A stretch of 64,000 nucleotides of DNA from Taxillus chinensis (lineage: Eukaryota > Streptophyta > Magnoliopsida > Santalales > Loranthaceae), in contig CM042086.1 in assembly GCA_023512835.1 (NCBI GenBank), forward strand, positions 12,428,809-12,492,808, read 5' to 3'. This document shows positions 12,500 to 24,850 of the stretch, piece by piece; positions within the stretch are counted from its first letter, which is position 1, and each line of letters starts with the position of its first letter. Under the pieces are notes generated by a model that saw nothing but the letters and a program-made list of their open reading frames with translations, had not been told where the DNA came from and did no database searches. The translations under genes and the position numbers were made by a program.

Positions 12500-14284
12500 C
12501 TACTACATATATGGTTAATTTGGGGAGATCTTAAAAAATATTCACCCTTTTATATGCATCTATCTATCAGTTATACGTAAAAGAAGAAGAATAAGAATAA
12601 GAGCAGCATAAAAAAAACATTGAACGTTGATTACTTCTATCAGCATTATATCGTGGTGTGCTAATTAAAGATACCTTACCCCCATTAATTAACCCAACTG
12701 TCGCCTGCTGCCAAACAAGGCAGAATCAAGGAAGGCTATTTGTGGGAAGCAAATATAATTAATAACTTTTTGAATCATATGTTCTGTTGGCTAACATTTA
12801 CATCATACCTCTCTCTCTCTCTCTCTCTCTCTCAGTGCAAAACATGTATGATGAAGAACACCCAAACACATTGAAGGTATAATATCGGGTAACAAAAGAG
12901 AGGATCGTTAGTTGCTTTTGACTGCTGCTGGGTCAGAATATCATTTCAGGGAAATGTTTTCTCTTTTCTTTCCAACAGTTATTATTATTAATTAAGTTTG
13001 TTATAGTACTCGGTACGGGTTTTTTTTTTTTTTTTTTTAAGAAAAGAAGAAGTATTGTATAATAGATGCACACATAACCTAATGGCGGCAGAGGCTGGAA
13101 TATTTGCTCATATATAATTCAACGGTTCAAGGTGTGTGTGTGTATATATATATATATATGTGTGTGTGTGTGCGCGCGCGCGAGGGAGAGAGAGAACTCT
13201 TATGCGAGAGTGCATATGTATAATAATGATACTTTTGCCTTTTGGGTTGGCATAATGGCATTCCATGCTCTACTGCCGATTGGTCGCATTCAATAAGGGC
13301 ACTTGGGCGGTGACCGCAGGCAGCAGCTGTCTATTTATTTGGATTCCCATTTGGTAACTTGCCCACCTCTCATGTGGCATTCCCGATCTAATCACGTGGT
13401 ACTGTTCCTCTTTTTTTTTTTTTTTTTGGCTTCTTAATTTCTTTTGGAATTGTTTTTAGTAATATTATATGTATCAATATTTGAAATGTTTTTGACTTGC
13501 ATCTGATTGGACAGACCATATAATAAGTTCCCAGCTCCACGCCACCTGATTGGGCGTGGGTTTGGTGGCTAATGTTTTTTTTGTCGCACTTTTGTCATTT
13601 TAATATATATTTATTTATAAATATTCAATCTCAGTTAAATAAATAAAGTTTATTTATTGACTAATTTTTTTCAGTTAAATTTACATATAAATTAATCTTA
13701 TGAAATTTTATAGATATGTTTATTAATACATGAAATATTTAATGTAATAATTAATTTTTTAAATAAATATAAATAAAATACCAAAAAAATGTACGAATTC
13801 TCCCTTCATTCAATCATATTTATATTTATTTTAAAAATTAACTCTTCCTCCCTCCCACACCCATTAGAGGCACCGGATTCACGCTCACCCATACCATGCT
13901 GCATGCTATTTAATCTCTTTTCGTTTTCATCACATTTTCAGTTTTTTAAAACTTGTGTCTTCATTTTTTTTAAAAAAAACATCAAAATGCTGAAATTGAA
14001 AATTATTAAATATTAGATATTATTTAATACTTTTAGGGCTTATATATTGAGTTTATTACCATCTAGTGGGCTCGATATTTCACACTTGCATATCTTGAGT
14101 GCCACCCACATACCTAACAGCATTTTAAAAAAAAAGTTAATTTTAAAATACTCCACCTTAATTCCTATGCCACCGCTGGTGAGAGAATACTTATTCGCCT
14201 TAATTGTTAATTCCCAAAACAAAAAAAAAAAAAAAATCTACACGATTATAAAATATTATTTATTTATTTATGTAAAACATGAAT
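12500..14284. other. Intergenic DNA with microsatellites
   Basis: Contains a (CT)n run at 12809-12833, a poly-T at 13020-13038, a compound TG/TA/TG/CG/AG run at 13132-13195 and a second poly-T near 13411-13427. No supported gene. Confidence 0.6.
13132..13195. repeat. Compound (GT)(TA)(GT)(GC)(GA) microsatellite
   Basis: Five consecutive dinucleotide motifs follow one another without spacer. The GT/GC part is alternating purine-pyrimidine. Confidence 0.95.
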
Positions 14285-14565
14285 TTCCGGTTCGCTGAGA
14301 GAATGCATGCATTTCAGTGTGCACGCGCGGTGGTACCGTCGCTGCTGCGTACCCACCTCCGGTGAGTCCTTCCGGCGCCGGAACCTCCAAGCCTCTCGAT
14401 TCCTCCGGCGTTATGCGACTTCGTTCCGCGTTAGCTCTGGAGCCGAAATGACAAGGCGGCCCTGAGCCCTCTCTCTGGTCAGTGGTCAGGTAATTAACTA
14501 CAGGCCAGGGTAAGCCCGAAGGTCTCGGTGCCTCTGGGGCTGTGCCAAACAAACAGGTCTTAAAT
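14285..14565. other. Isolated GC-rich island B, possible organelle DNA insert
   Basis: A sharply bounded segment of high GC within DNA of very high AT. A 94-codon frame on the minus strand spans it without a stop (for example REGSGPPCHFGSRANAERSR), but I do not recognise it as a nuclear plant protein. Composition resembles plant mitochondrial DNA, so an old mitochondrial insertion is my leading guess. Confidence 0.35.
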
Positions 14566-15547
14566 GTGCGGGGAAAGAAAATTTTGTGAATTTTCTATCG
14601 ACATTAATGAAATTTTAATGGTTATATTTATATAGCCTAGAATAATCTATAGTCATTAGTCATGTAATGTAGTTGACCCTAATAATGACAGCTTCCACCT
14701 TGAGGTTTTTGACTCCAAAGGCTTGGTATGAGAAATAAAATTAAAAGAAATGAAACATAATGAAAATAGTAATGAAATTTTATTTATCTAGTATATAATA
14801 TTATTAATATAGTATTTTAAAAAATATATATATAAATTTATTCACAAAAAATAACAATGTCAATTATCGCTGCTGCTGCCTGAATTGGCTGTCTGTTGAG
14901 TTATAATATTGTATGATTTCATTGGGATGGCGACTAGTATATTATGACATGTGATTATTTATTTACGTGTTAATCATTTTATAGTGAATAACGTGAAAGT
15001 TAATTTTGTTGAATCTTTTGATAAAAAACAATAATTTAGTGTGTATGATAAATATTATTCTTGGTATGAAAGTATATTTTCAAGGGCAAGAACAAGATAT
15101 ATCCTTGAGACAAATAGCTTATGTTAAAAAACTAATTTCTAAATGAGTATAGAGTGATTGAGACACATTATAATGCTTATAAAAGGTTAAGCCGTTAAGG
15201 CATGATAAGATTAATTTGAATTAGGTAGAATCTCATGTATGTTTAAAGTAATAGCAGGCTAGATATAGCATTTACGGTGGTCAAAGAGCATTGAGATGTC
15301 CTTTCACAAATCACAAATGATGAGATACCTTAAAAGTTTTCTCAATTAAGCTCCCTTTTACGGTGGTCATTAGCGGACAAATTTCCTAATGTTACTTGTG
15401 CTCCTTTTCACTGTCTGTTGCTTCATGAAAATCCAAGAGGCACATACATTATTATTATTACTTCATCCTCTATACAATATACACTATACAGAGTTGTATA
15501 TATGCTCTAGCCGCCGTTTAGCATTGTGTTGCTGGACATCGTGGTTG
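14566..15547. other. AT-rich intergenic DNA
   Basis: No coding signal until the ATG at 15548. The last 100 bases become less AT-rich and may be the 5' UTR of the broken gene that follows. Confidence 0.5.
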
Positions 15548-16113
15548 ATGGATGAAGCTTCGAAAGCGCAGCGTCGTCGTGGACCGCCGTCCACTACTTC
15601 CTCTTCATCACATCCTTGGTTTGGAGGTAACAGAAGACTTATCATCCTTGTCTCTTCCTAATCCTAATTAGGGTTCTAATACAGAAATCAATTTCACACA
15701 ATCCTATTCCTTAGAAGTCGACTTCGAGATCATAATCTCTTGTTCTTGAATTTTTGGGATTGAAATTGGGGATTTTTCGGGTAAAATTGTTGGAGCTTCC
15801 AATTGTTTTGGGTTTGAGATGATGGGCTATGGAATCTTGCTCCCGATAAAGTCGTTTGATGGAAGTTAGGCTGAAAGAATGTGTTCCTGTTTATGATGAC
15901 TACCTACAAAGTCCCAAATATCTCAGCAGTCAAGGTGAGTGGGGAGTGGATGCGCTCTCTCTGCTGTTTTATTTTGTAGGTCATGGTTTTGTTAGTAATT
16001 GACTAAGCATCATCTAAGAAATGTTTATTTGTTAGAAATTGAATGCCTGATATTTTGTCCCTTGAATTTTGATTTTATCCATCTCTCATATTTTAGATCT
16101 CAAAATTAGGGGG

Positions 16114-16145
<32 letters not shown>
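16114..16145. repeat. Poly-A tract (32 bases)
   Basis: Pure A run immediately left of the hAT-like element in the broken gene. Confidence 0.9.
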
Positions 16146-16147
<2 letters not shown>

Positions 16148-16149
16148 AA

Positions 16150-16647
16150 CAGGGGACCGTTTGGACCAAAAAAAATTGATTTTTAAAATTATATTGGTTT
16201 ATTTGGTTTTTTTTTTTGAAAAACCGATGTTATTGGTTTGGTTCACGGTTTTAGGGGTTTGGTTAACCAAATGAAAGGCAACGCCAAGACTTTGCCCCCC
16301 CCCGCATCTTTCCACCCCCCCCCCCCTGGCTTTGCCCTCCCCAAAACCAAAAACCCCCCCCGTCGACTTCCCACTTCCAATTTTCACTTATCTCGGTCTG
16401 GATCTACTCAATGAGTAAACTTAGCCAATTGGTGATAATGTTTAAGAATTAAAATGAATATATTTTTTTATTTGACGTTAAAATTCAAAAATCGATTACC
16501 CAAACCGTGACCAACAATTTTTAACAAAAAAAGTGGTTTTTAACATTTATTGGTTGATTTTAGTTTGGATTTTTTTAAGCCGAATGTCGTTGGTTTGGTT
16601 TAAAAATTATATACAAACCGACCGAACCGACCGATGCTCACCCCTAC
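16150..16647. mobile_element. hAT-like MITE, GGTTTGGTTT family, copy 1
   Basis: The right end reads GGTTCGGTCGGTTTGT and then, at the terminus, GTAGGGGTGAGCATCGG on the minus strand, a terminal sequence typical of plant hAT-type non-autonomous elements. The interior repeats TTGGTTTGG and AAACCGA words. The left end is eroded beside a poly-A run. Tracts of C at 16297-16304 and 16315-16326 lie inside. The same family recurs at 47422-48036. Confidence 0.6.
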
Positions 16648-17870
16648 TCAAAATCTTGTATGCTATAGGTGTCATTGATGTTGGCTTGGTGGCTTGGCTA
16701 AGCCCTGTGGTTTCCTAGTTATCTTACGTTATGGAGGACTAGCTACTTTGTCACCCCTGTAGTGTGATGTTTAAGAGTACCATATTCCATGTGCAGGAAC
16801 CCTGGTATAAATGGCCAACTGATTCAACGGAGATCTGGGCTACCTGAAGACGGTAGGATTTAACCCAGAGGCAGCTTTGGTTCACTTGATTCCTTGAAAG
16901 AAGGCAGTGCTGCTATGTCTGAACTTCACAAAAGCATTGAAGAAAATTTTAAATGGGATGATCTTCAGCTGCCAGACGAAACACAACCAAGAGCTATGTA
17001 AATTGTAAATCACAATGACAGCCTTAAGGCAAAAACTCGGCTTGAGATTGTAAGTAATAGAGAGAACTTAAAGAATGAGTCCCAATTCAAGTTTGTAAAT
17101 AATAGCAATGGAGCCCTCAACATTGAGGAGTCAGTTTGAAGATGGCGGCATGGATAAGTATGATATGTGGTATGGCCCTTCCCTCTTGAGATTTTTAGAT
17201 GGAATAGTTAATTGTTTCATTATGAGGACCCTTAACCTCTAAGGATATATTATACTGAACTTAGCACTTTATGAAAGTACGACTGAAGCCAAATATCATG
17301 TCATTCTTGATTTAGGCATCTATGTGAAGTAGTGGCCAAAATACAGCCAGGTCAATTGTATTTTGGGGATGGTTATTCTCTTATTGTATTTGAATTAACT
17401 CAAATTTTATCTGAACCACCCAGAGCTGGTAGTGCTTCATTTGATGCTTCTGGACGGTTCATCCCTTACCCCACTTGCATCGTTTTCCTATTTCTGTTTA
17501 CAAGTTGAAGTGTGGTTCTCATTTAACATTTTACAAGTAATGTTAACAGGCTCGTTTGTTTTATTTCCCTCCCTACAGGTGTGCAGGTAGGTATTCTTTT
17601 ATTCATCCCACAGCAGCTTGACTGTGTTGCCGAATTATGGATATTATGAGATATTGGATTTTCATCTTTTGTTGACTTTTGTAAATAACCAAACTGGATA
17701 TTAGTGTTTCTTTTATTACTTTTGCATTTTTTGGTTGAATATGTTTACATAATCTGGTGATGTTCAGGTTCAATGGCGCTCTTGCATATGTGCTTTTGTC
17801 CCAAGGACAGCTCAGTGAAGACCAATTTTTTGTTCACTCTGTACTCACCTGGCCTTATTTATGGCTTTAA

Positions 17871-18942
17871 ATTGTGTTGACTGTAGGGCCTTTTTAAAAA
17901 AATTATGCCTCTGTCAAATATGAAGAATGTTACTGTAGATCAATAATCTGCTTGGCGAAACGCACGTGACGATGACTTCACACGCTTTGGAGAACATCCA
18001 TATTATTTTTGAAAACATTAGATGTCATAAATTTAAAAATTAAATTTATGGTTCACTAGTCTAATAATTGTTTAAAATTAATGGTTGGTGGCTGTATAAT
18101 GATTAGCTAGCTTTGATTGGAGAAGAAAATTTAAATTTGTTTTATTGGGGTGATGGGACCGACTTGAGCCAGCATCAATATAATATAATGGATTTTCTGG
18201 GAAATTTTTTCTTCTCGAATTTGTTTAACGTTCAAATAATTATAAAAATGTTAGTTGTTATTATTACTATTATTATTATTATTATTTTAATATAATTTGA
18301 GGTTATATTAATTAAATGAGAAATGTTACATGCAATTAAGATAATCTTTGATATTATTATGAGGAAAAAAAATATAACCGTTTAAATCAATTGCATAAAT
18401 ATTTATCTTAATTGAATTAGATTTTGAGTTTAAACCGCTAACATCTCATTAAAACATATTTTCAAAAGTACAATTGTAAAGTTGTACTTGGTTATAAATT
18501 GTTTTGTCCAAAAAAAACAAAAAACGGCGTAGAGCGAAATAGATAGAATGCTTAAATAACAAATCAACCAGTCTTATATAAAAACGTAGAAAATATTTAT
18601 AGTCGATCTAATTAAACAATTTTAAGCCTAGGTATATATTCATGTGGCATACAGAAATTTGATCAATTTATCATCCGAAATATATGAATATATAGTTAGA
18701 CGAATTCTCAATAAGAAATAACAAATAAAATTAAAGCTATTTAGTTAAATCTATTATTTATAGGATATTTGGTTGGGCTTTCTATTTCTTGGTTTTAAAA
18801 ATAATTTTAAGACCTAATAAAAAAAGGTCCATATATTATTTGGAATTTTCAAACTGAAGAATAATTTATTTCGAAAAAAATCTAACGGGGGAGGGCACTT
18901 TGGGGTGAACGATACCAATCCGGGGTAGAGAGAGTGTTGGTC

Positions 18943-19009
<67 letters not shown>

Positions 19010-20049
19010 CGGAGATGGCGGAGCGTACGTTGTCGTGGGTGGTGGTGGGAGGCCACCGGAAGCTGTAGATGCACGGTATGTTGGTATGGGACGTCGACGT
19101 ATAGTGGAGAGAGCTGAGCTGGTGTGTGAGATGCGATGAGTTTTCAACCCATAAGGTTGCACTTGACAGGGAGGCGGAAGTGAAGCCACCGCATGAGAGC
19201 AAAAAAAATAGCACACAATTTTTACGGTTATCGCCGGATAAAACCGGTGAAAAGTATGTTTCTTTTATGGCTAAGTGATGTGTCACATTATTACCTAATA
19301 AAACATGTTCGCTGGATAGATCCTATTAAGTGATAACCATGACAAAAAAAAAAACTCCTACTTTGCGCCATGCTATACTTTTCTCCTCTGATGGCAATAG
19401 TGTTACTTGTAAGAAATGAACACTTGTAGCTGGTACCTAGCGAGAGATTTTAGATAGTTGATTTACAAAAATGAATGAAACTTTCTTTAGAGTTCGTGTC
19501 AATCCAATTGAATGTGTAAAAAATATCACTAATTGAATAAGAGATTTGATTGTTCTTAAACATACTAATCAAAAATTAGAATCATTAAGGTTAAACGTAA
19601 CAAACCAAGATCAATGAGTTAAGTGTCATAAGGGTTGAGACTCATAACAAATTTAATCTTGTGACACATGTCACATATTCGTTAGGTGAATGTCACATAA
19701 TCTTGTGTTAATATAATTTTTAAAATTAAATATTAATATAATAATATCATGTATTTAGTTTGTAACTATATTTATAAATATATTATCTTTCAAATTATAT
19801 TTAAATAAAAATTTTATTATTATTATTTAATAATTAACTATTATATTTAAAATATAATATTTTTATCATAATCGTATTTTTATATAAATTATATCAAATA
19901 TCAATTTAAATTTAAATTTTATAAAATAAAACATAATTTAAAATTTCTATTCAAACCAAATACACATTTTTTTTAAAATTCAATTTTTACATGTCAGAGA
20001 TGACTTTTAAAAGTTGAACAAATAAAAGAATATACATGACAAATATATG

Positions 20050-20080
<31 letters not shown>

Positions 20081-21162
20081 TATACTAAGATATATAATAT
20101 ATAAAACGAAATATATTTATTGTATATATGACAACATATTAACATGAGCTAGCTACCAATGAAGTTTAAATATTTGTATTATCATATATTTCACAATAGT
20201 AAAAACACTGCATGTTTATGCCAATGCCAGGGTAAAATAGGAACGAGCGAGAATAGAAACGAGTAAACTAGTAAGTTGATAAATTTTGACGTATAACATA
20301 AATAATATTGTATTACAGATTTTTTTTTTTAAAAACCAATAATAATCGTCCTGCATGTTGCAAAACTAACCTGAACTGAATAATTCTGATAATTTTTTTA
20401 AATGATAAACTGTATTTTAAATTGCTATAGATTAAAAAAAATGTGTTATATTAAGACATTACTGTAAATCTTAAAATTTAGCCTAAATTAAACTATTGGA
20501 TTTAGGTCGAATTTAGAAACCAAAATTCTATTCCTTTACCCAAAAACTCTAGCCCATAAAAAAAAATAATCCTCCCCTACGGCCTACGCGGCCAGCCCGA
20601 ACCAAAAGATTTGGGGCCAGTGTAAGAAATGTTCAGACAGACAAAAATGGATTGGGCCACAGGTTGGACTCAACCAGCCCGTGGCCATTTCAGCTCAATT
20701 CACACCATCGGATTGGACTCAATATATTTTTACAAAATTAAATTAAAAAACATAAGTCAAATTCAAAACTATTTATAAAATTTCAGGTTGAAATTCTCTA
20801 TACGAGTAAGATTTTGTCATTTACAGTTGTTGAGTTATGCATATTGGACGTAGAAAACCCCCTACAAATATGTTCGCATAATTTTTACAATTATTTATTT
20901 ATTTTCTAATGCAGATTACTCAGTCTAAAAGGCAACCAGAAGCCTATTACGATGGGAAGCTCCAGTGAGCTGAACAAAAAAAGTGACATGGAAAGAAAGA
21001 AATATTAAATGTCAGAATACAGACGGCCACCTCTCGAAAGCTACCAAATATAAAATAGGAAAACCACCGCCTCTGCTATGAAGAGAAATAAAATCAAGCC
21101 TCATAGCTTTTGTGCCAAAACAAGAATGCAGAGAAAGTGCATTTGGCAGCTGGGGGCTTCAT
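17871..21162. other. AT-rich intergenic DNA
   Basis: Contains a long (GA)n at 18945-19008, a TA/CA microsatellite at about 20050-20080 and, at 20578-20720, a less AT-rich repeat-like patch with inverted words GGCCAGCCCGAACC and GGGCCACAGG. Apparent minus-strand frames at 18814-19286 are shadows of the GA tract. No supported gene. Confidence 0.6.
18945..19008. repeat. (GA)32 microsatellite
   Basis: 64 bases of uninterrupted GA dinucleotide. Confidence 0.97.
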
Positions 21163-23753
21163 TCAAAGCCAGAACTTCATAATGGCACCTATGAAGGCTT
21201 TTAAAACCCCTAAAATGGGGTTATTTTCTTGCCCCGCGGGTTTCCTGGATGCCCCTGGCCATGATTCACTGCCAACACACAAATGTAACACGTAATCAGC
21301 TGCAAGGATATCTTTACAGCTCAAATCAGTAAACAATGTAAAATAAGCACAATATGCACTTACAGATTAATTCTATCTAAGGTAGAGCTGCTTTCTTTGC
21401 AACAGCTTTGACTGCCATGGACTTTGGCTGCATTCTTAGTTGCATTCATTTCAGGAAATGAATCTGCAGTAGTCCCACTGAGATTTTTGGTGCTATTGAC
21501 ACTTGGAGAACTTATAGGCTGCAAAAGCACATTAATTTTCAATATTTTAAACATGCAATAAAAATTTTACTTCCAGACAATGCAGCTTTCCAGGAAAACA
21601 TTAAATCGCCAAAATAAACGAAATAGAAGCAAATAGTGCGTACTCAGAAAAGCTTAGTGTTATTTATCTTTTGCTTCATAAATAACACCCAGAAAAAAAC
21701 AGCTACTGTCAGACCAGTAGAAATAGCATGAGGTACAATACAAATGCAGCAAAAATGAGTGACATTTCAACAAGGGAAAAAACTCACTGTAATTTCATTT
21801 AGAGCTTGGCCTGTTTTAAGGACAACTGATGCTGAATCACCACTCTGAGATTTCTCAAGATCTTTGTCATTTTGAATATAATATACATCGCCATTTTTTG
21901 TTCTAGAGCAATTTAAGCTTTCTGACACTGCAGTTCCATGATCTAACACTGCTTTCTCATCTACCAAACCAGCTTCCATTTCCAGCGATCTTATTATTGT
22001 TTCATCCACTAGAGGAGAACCACTCACAACCGAACTATTTATGTTTGGAACCAAACTGCAATTACCGGGCTCTCTTTCTTGGGTCAAAACGGGGCTTTCA
22101 TTCTCAAGTTCCCTTTCCATCTTTTCAGCCTGTTTATCTTCTTGAGAAATTTCACCCAGGCTTTGAGTTGGCCGTATAGAGTGCCTTAAAGGAAATGTCT
22201 CAACCAATACACCTGCTGTTATGTTTGTAACTTTTGCAGCAAAAGGTTCTAATTCTTTGACATTTTTCTCTGCCTCCAAAGTTTCACTCACTTCCAATAC
22301 TCTGTTCATCATCTTATCAGTCTCTTCATTTTCCTTACCTTCCAGACGCCCATTAACGATTTTCCCATTGTCAACTTGCGTACAGGAATTCAAAACCAGC
22401 TCCTCACTTGAGTCCAGTTGATGACTGAGTATAAATTGACTTTCATCTGATGATGCAGGTAGTTGAGTTTGATATTCTACAGAAATTTCACCCGAGGAAC
22501 ATTCTTCTGATAACTGATTAGTGTTTTGTTCTTCTTTAGTCAATTCAGCAGGACTTGACACAGACAACTGATTGGACTTCTGTTGTTCTTCAGTAGGCAA
22601 CTTGGCAAGAACCAAATCTTCACTAGTTTCCTGAGGATTAATTAACACATGAGTTTCATTGGAAGACACAAACAGTTGAGTTTGAGGTTCTACAGAAATC
22701 GCTCCAAGAGGATATGGTTCCAACAGCTGATCAATGTTGTGTTCCCTTGCAGTAAGCTTGGCAGGACCTAAAACTCTATTTTCTTGAATTATTTCTCGGA
22801 TGATCTCCCGCACTTTATAGAAAGACCCACCAACTTCCTTGTGGGTAAGATTGAGCGAAGGGTAAGTCCCATTGTTCAGTTTCTGATATCTACATAAAAA
22901 GATAACACAATAGAAGGTAAATTCACACTTTTAATAGGAAATTTGTAAGATAAACTACTTAAATGAGTTGTCTAGCTTTAGATATTGTAAAACAATTAAA
23001 ATTTAAATTAAAAATCCAAAAGATAAACTACTGAAAATAAATTTTCAGTTAATAAATAATATTTTCAGGACAACCAGGCTAGACTCCAACTAAACATAGA
23101 TATTGTAAAAAAATTAAATATACTTACCCAAAAAAACTAGCTTGGCATTATATAGTATTAGCCTCTATCAAAATGAGTGAGCTTCATTCATTTGAATGGA
23201 TAGAAGATAACCTAACATTGCAGAAGTTTGCCTTATTTTTAAAATAAAGATTATAGAAGATTATGCAGTATTATTGAAACTGTGGATAGTTGTCACACAA
23301 CCTTCGAAAAAGACCATAACAACATATACACAAGTCTGTCATGGCAGCAACCAAAAATCATGACTTGTTTATATTCGCATTTATCATATTTATTCATGAA
23401 ATGAAGGATCATGCTTTCAATATAAAGATTGTTATCAATAATTCAGAAGCCCCTTATTCTGTATACAAACTTATTGCATTGATCCAGGCTTATGTACAGT
23501 GCCCCAAAAAGTAATTCTGTTAAACTTTTGGGGTGTGCAACTCAAAACAAGTAAACAGTAGAAAGTTTTTTCCAAGGCATTTAAGATGGATGCAAAAGCT
23601 ACGAAATAATTGTGATTACTTTTTTATAAAGGATTCAACCATCTCCTTCCTCTCTGCCTTTGAACGCCGAATACGAGACTTTGAACCCCCAGAATCATTG
23701 GATCGAGCCACAGCAAATGCTTGGCCAGCCCATGAACCTTTTATAGCAAGCAT
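21163..23753 (-). CDS. At3g52170-like DNA-binding protein, 4 coding exons, 498 aa
   Basis: Coding exons (minus strand): 23753-23620, 22889-21788, 21518-21364, 21268-21163. They sum to 1497 bases, exactly 499 codons with stop, and every junction has GT-AG. The N-terminal module is the family signature: RIRRSKAERKEMVESF, then across the first intron YQKLNNGTYPSLNLTHKEVG, then SFYKVREIIREIIQENRVLG. The middle, residues about 110-420, is long, acidic, serine/glutamate-rich and poorly conserved. The short C-terminus (LGVLKAFIGAIMKFWL) is conserved-looking and probably helical. Arabidopsis At3g52170 is annotated as DNA-binding and is about the same length; I infer the function from that only. The first 25 residues are poor in acids and could be an organelle transit peptide, not proven. 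The 5' UTR is split by an intron of about 1 kb. Confidence 0.82.
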
Positions 23754-24170
23754 GATTTTGCCAAGGTTCACAAGGCAGATCAATATGAACCTATATATAT
23801 CAAATTCATAAACATAAATCACTTGCATCGAGTTATTGTACACAGGAATAATTTTGTTTAACTTCCAAAACAAGATTATATAGCAACAAGTATTTTACTG
23901 AAAAAAATAATAAAAAGAAATGGGAGAAACACTCATGTGATCAGACAACACCCCACAATGATCTTTTAGAATACGCATGACTTTTATGAGGTTTTATATC
24001 ACAATTTGACATGACCCAACATATATCACATTTATAAACATAAGCCAACAGGTTATTTGTACATAAGAATATTTTTGAGAAACTGCATAACAATATCATA
24101 TATCAATTATTTTAACTAAAAAAGGAAATGGAGACACACTCATGCGATCACAAAGGACGGACCAAAAGAG

Positions 24171-24173
24171 TGT

Positions 24174-24206
<33 letters not shown>

Positions 24207-24227
24207 TGTGTGGGGGGGGGGGGGGGG
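24171..24227. repeat. Compound (TG)(CG)(TG) microsatellite with poly-G
   Basis: Alternating TG, CG and TG runs end in a 16-base G tract. It lies in the proposed 5' UTR intron of the At3g52170-like gene, and its GC/GT part is an alternating purine-pyrimidine sequence. Confidence 0.95.
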
Positions 24228-24804
24228 AATTGCAATTCTAAGGGGTGTAAATTGTAATCCTAAAACAGGATCATCTGACAATTGTCTATTTGTGATCATA
24301 TACCCTCTTGACTAGATCTGCAAATGTATTAATTCTGTTCATCTTTTTATTCTTTTATTGATGTGATCCACTAAAAACAATGCAAACAAGAAAGGGACCC
24401 CTAAACGAAATTGAGCTAATTTTTAATCATATACAGGCCCTGATTTTTCCTGTACTTCCAGTAAACACTAAAGTAGACCAGAAAGTGCATCATTCACTTT
24501 ATCTTCTAAATCTATAATTCAAAAAAAAAAAAAAACTCGATGAAATACAAAATAATAATAATTCTAAATTTCAGAATCAAAATCTATAGGTTTACTCCCA
24601 CATTTTATCACAAACAAACAAAGAAAGGCTCGAAACATGTATATTCGACAGCACATAACCTAAAGGCATACATGGAACATCAGTGCACTGACAGCAACAA
24701 AAGGGGGGTGCAGAGAGTATTGAATTCGAATACAAGTGAAATGAAGCACATAATAATATAGATGAAAATAACAAAAGCATTGGAGTTGATGGAAGAAGCA
24801 ATAC

Positions 24805-24850
24805 CTTGATTTCTAGAGAGAGGACGAAGAATTAGAGAGAGAGTTAGGGT
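24805..24850 (-). other. Probable non-coding first exon of the At3g52170-like gene
   Basis: On the minus strand a pyrimidine-rich leader (CTCTCTCTAATTCTTCGTCC and onwards) ends TCTAGAAATCAAG at a GTATTG donor. Its likely partner is an acceptor TATATAG just before 23792, placing a roughly 1-kb intron in the 5' UTR. The exon's outer boundary is a guess. Confidence 0.45.

Larger units (their letters stand above)
15548..17870 (+). pseudogene. Broken spliced gene of unknown family
   Basis: Exon-like pieces lie in order on the plus strand. 15548-15626 starts MDEASKAQRRRGPP and ends with a GT donor. 15866-15934 continues in phase (VRLKECVPVYDDYLQSPKY) and has a GT donor. From 16797, EPWYKWPTDSTEIW is readable but not in the phase of the previous donor. 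Then SLKEGSAAMSELHKSIEEN and KWDDLQLPDETQPRAM run into a stop near 17000. Later come IQPGQLYFGDGYSLIVFEL near 17340 and FNGALAYVLLSQGQLSEDQ near 17770. At least one frame change and two in-frame stops make a normal product unlikely. I do not recognise the family; the peptides look genuinely coding. A live gene with an unusual exon structure remains a minor possibility. Confidence 0.45.

Noticed and set aside
14047..14298. 83-codon plus-strand frame
   Set aside because: It runs through A-tracts and AT-rich DNA with no protein resemblance.
18814..19286. Minus-strand open frames of 86-134 codons near 19 kb
   Set aside because: They are created by the (GA)32 repeat (serine-leucine runs) and show no family resemblance outside it.
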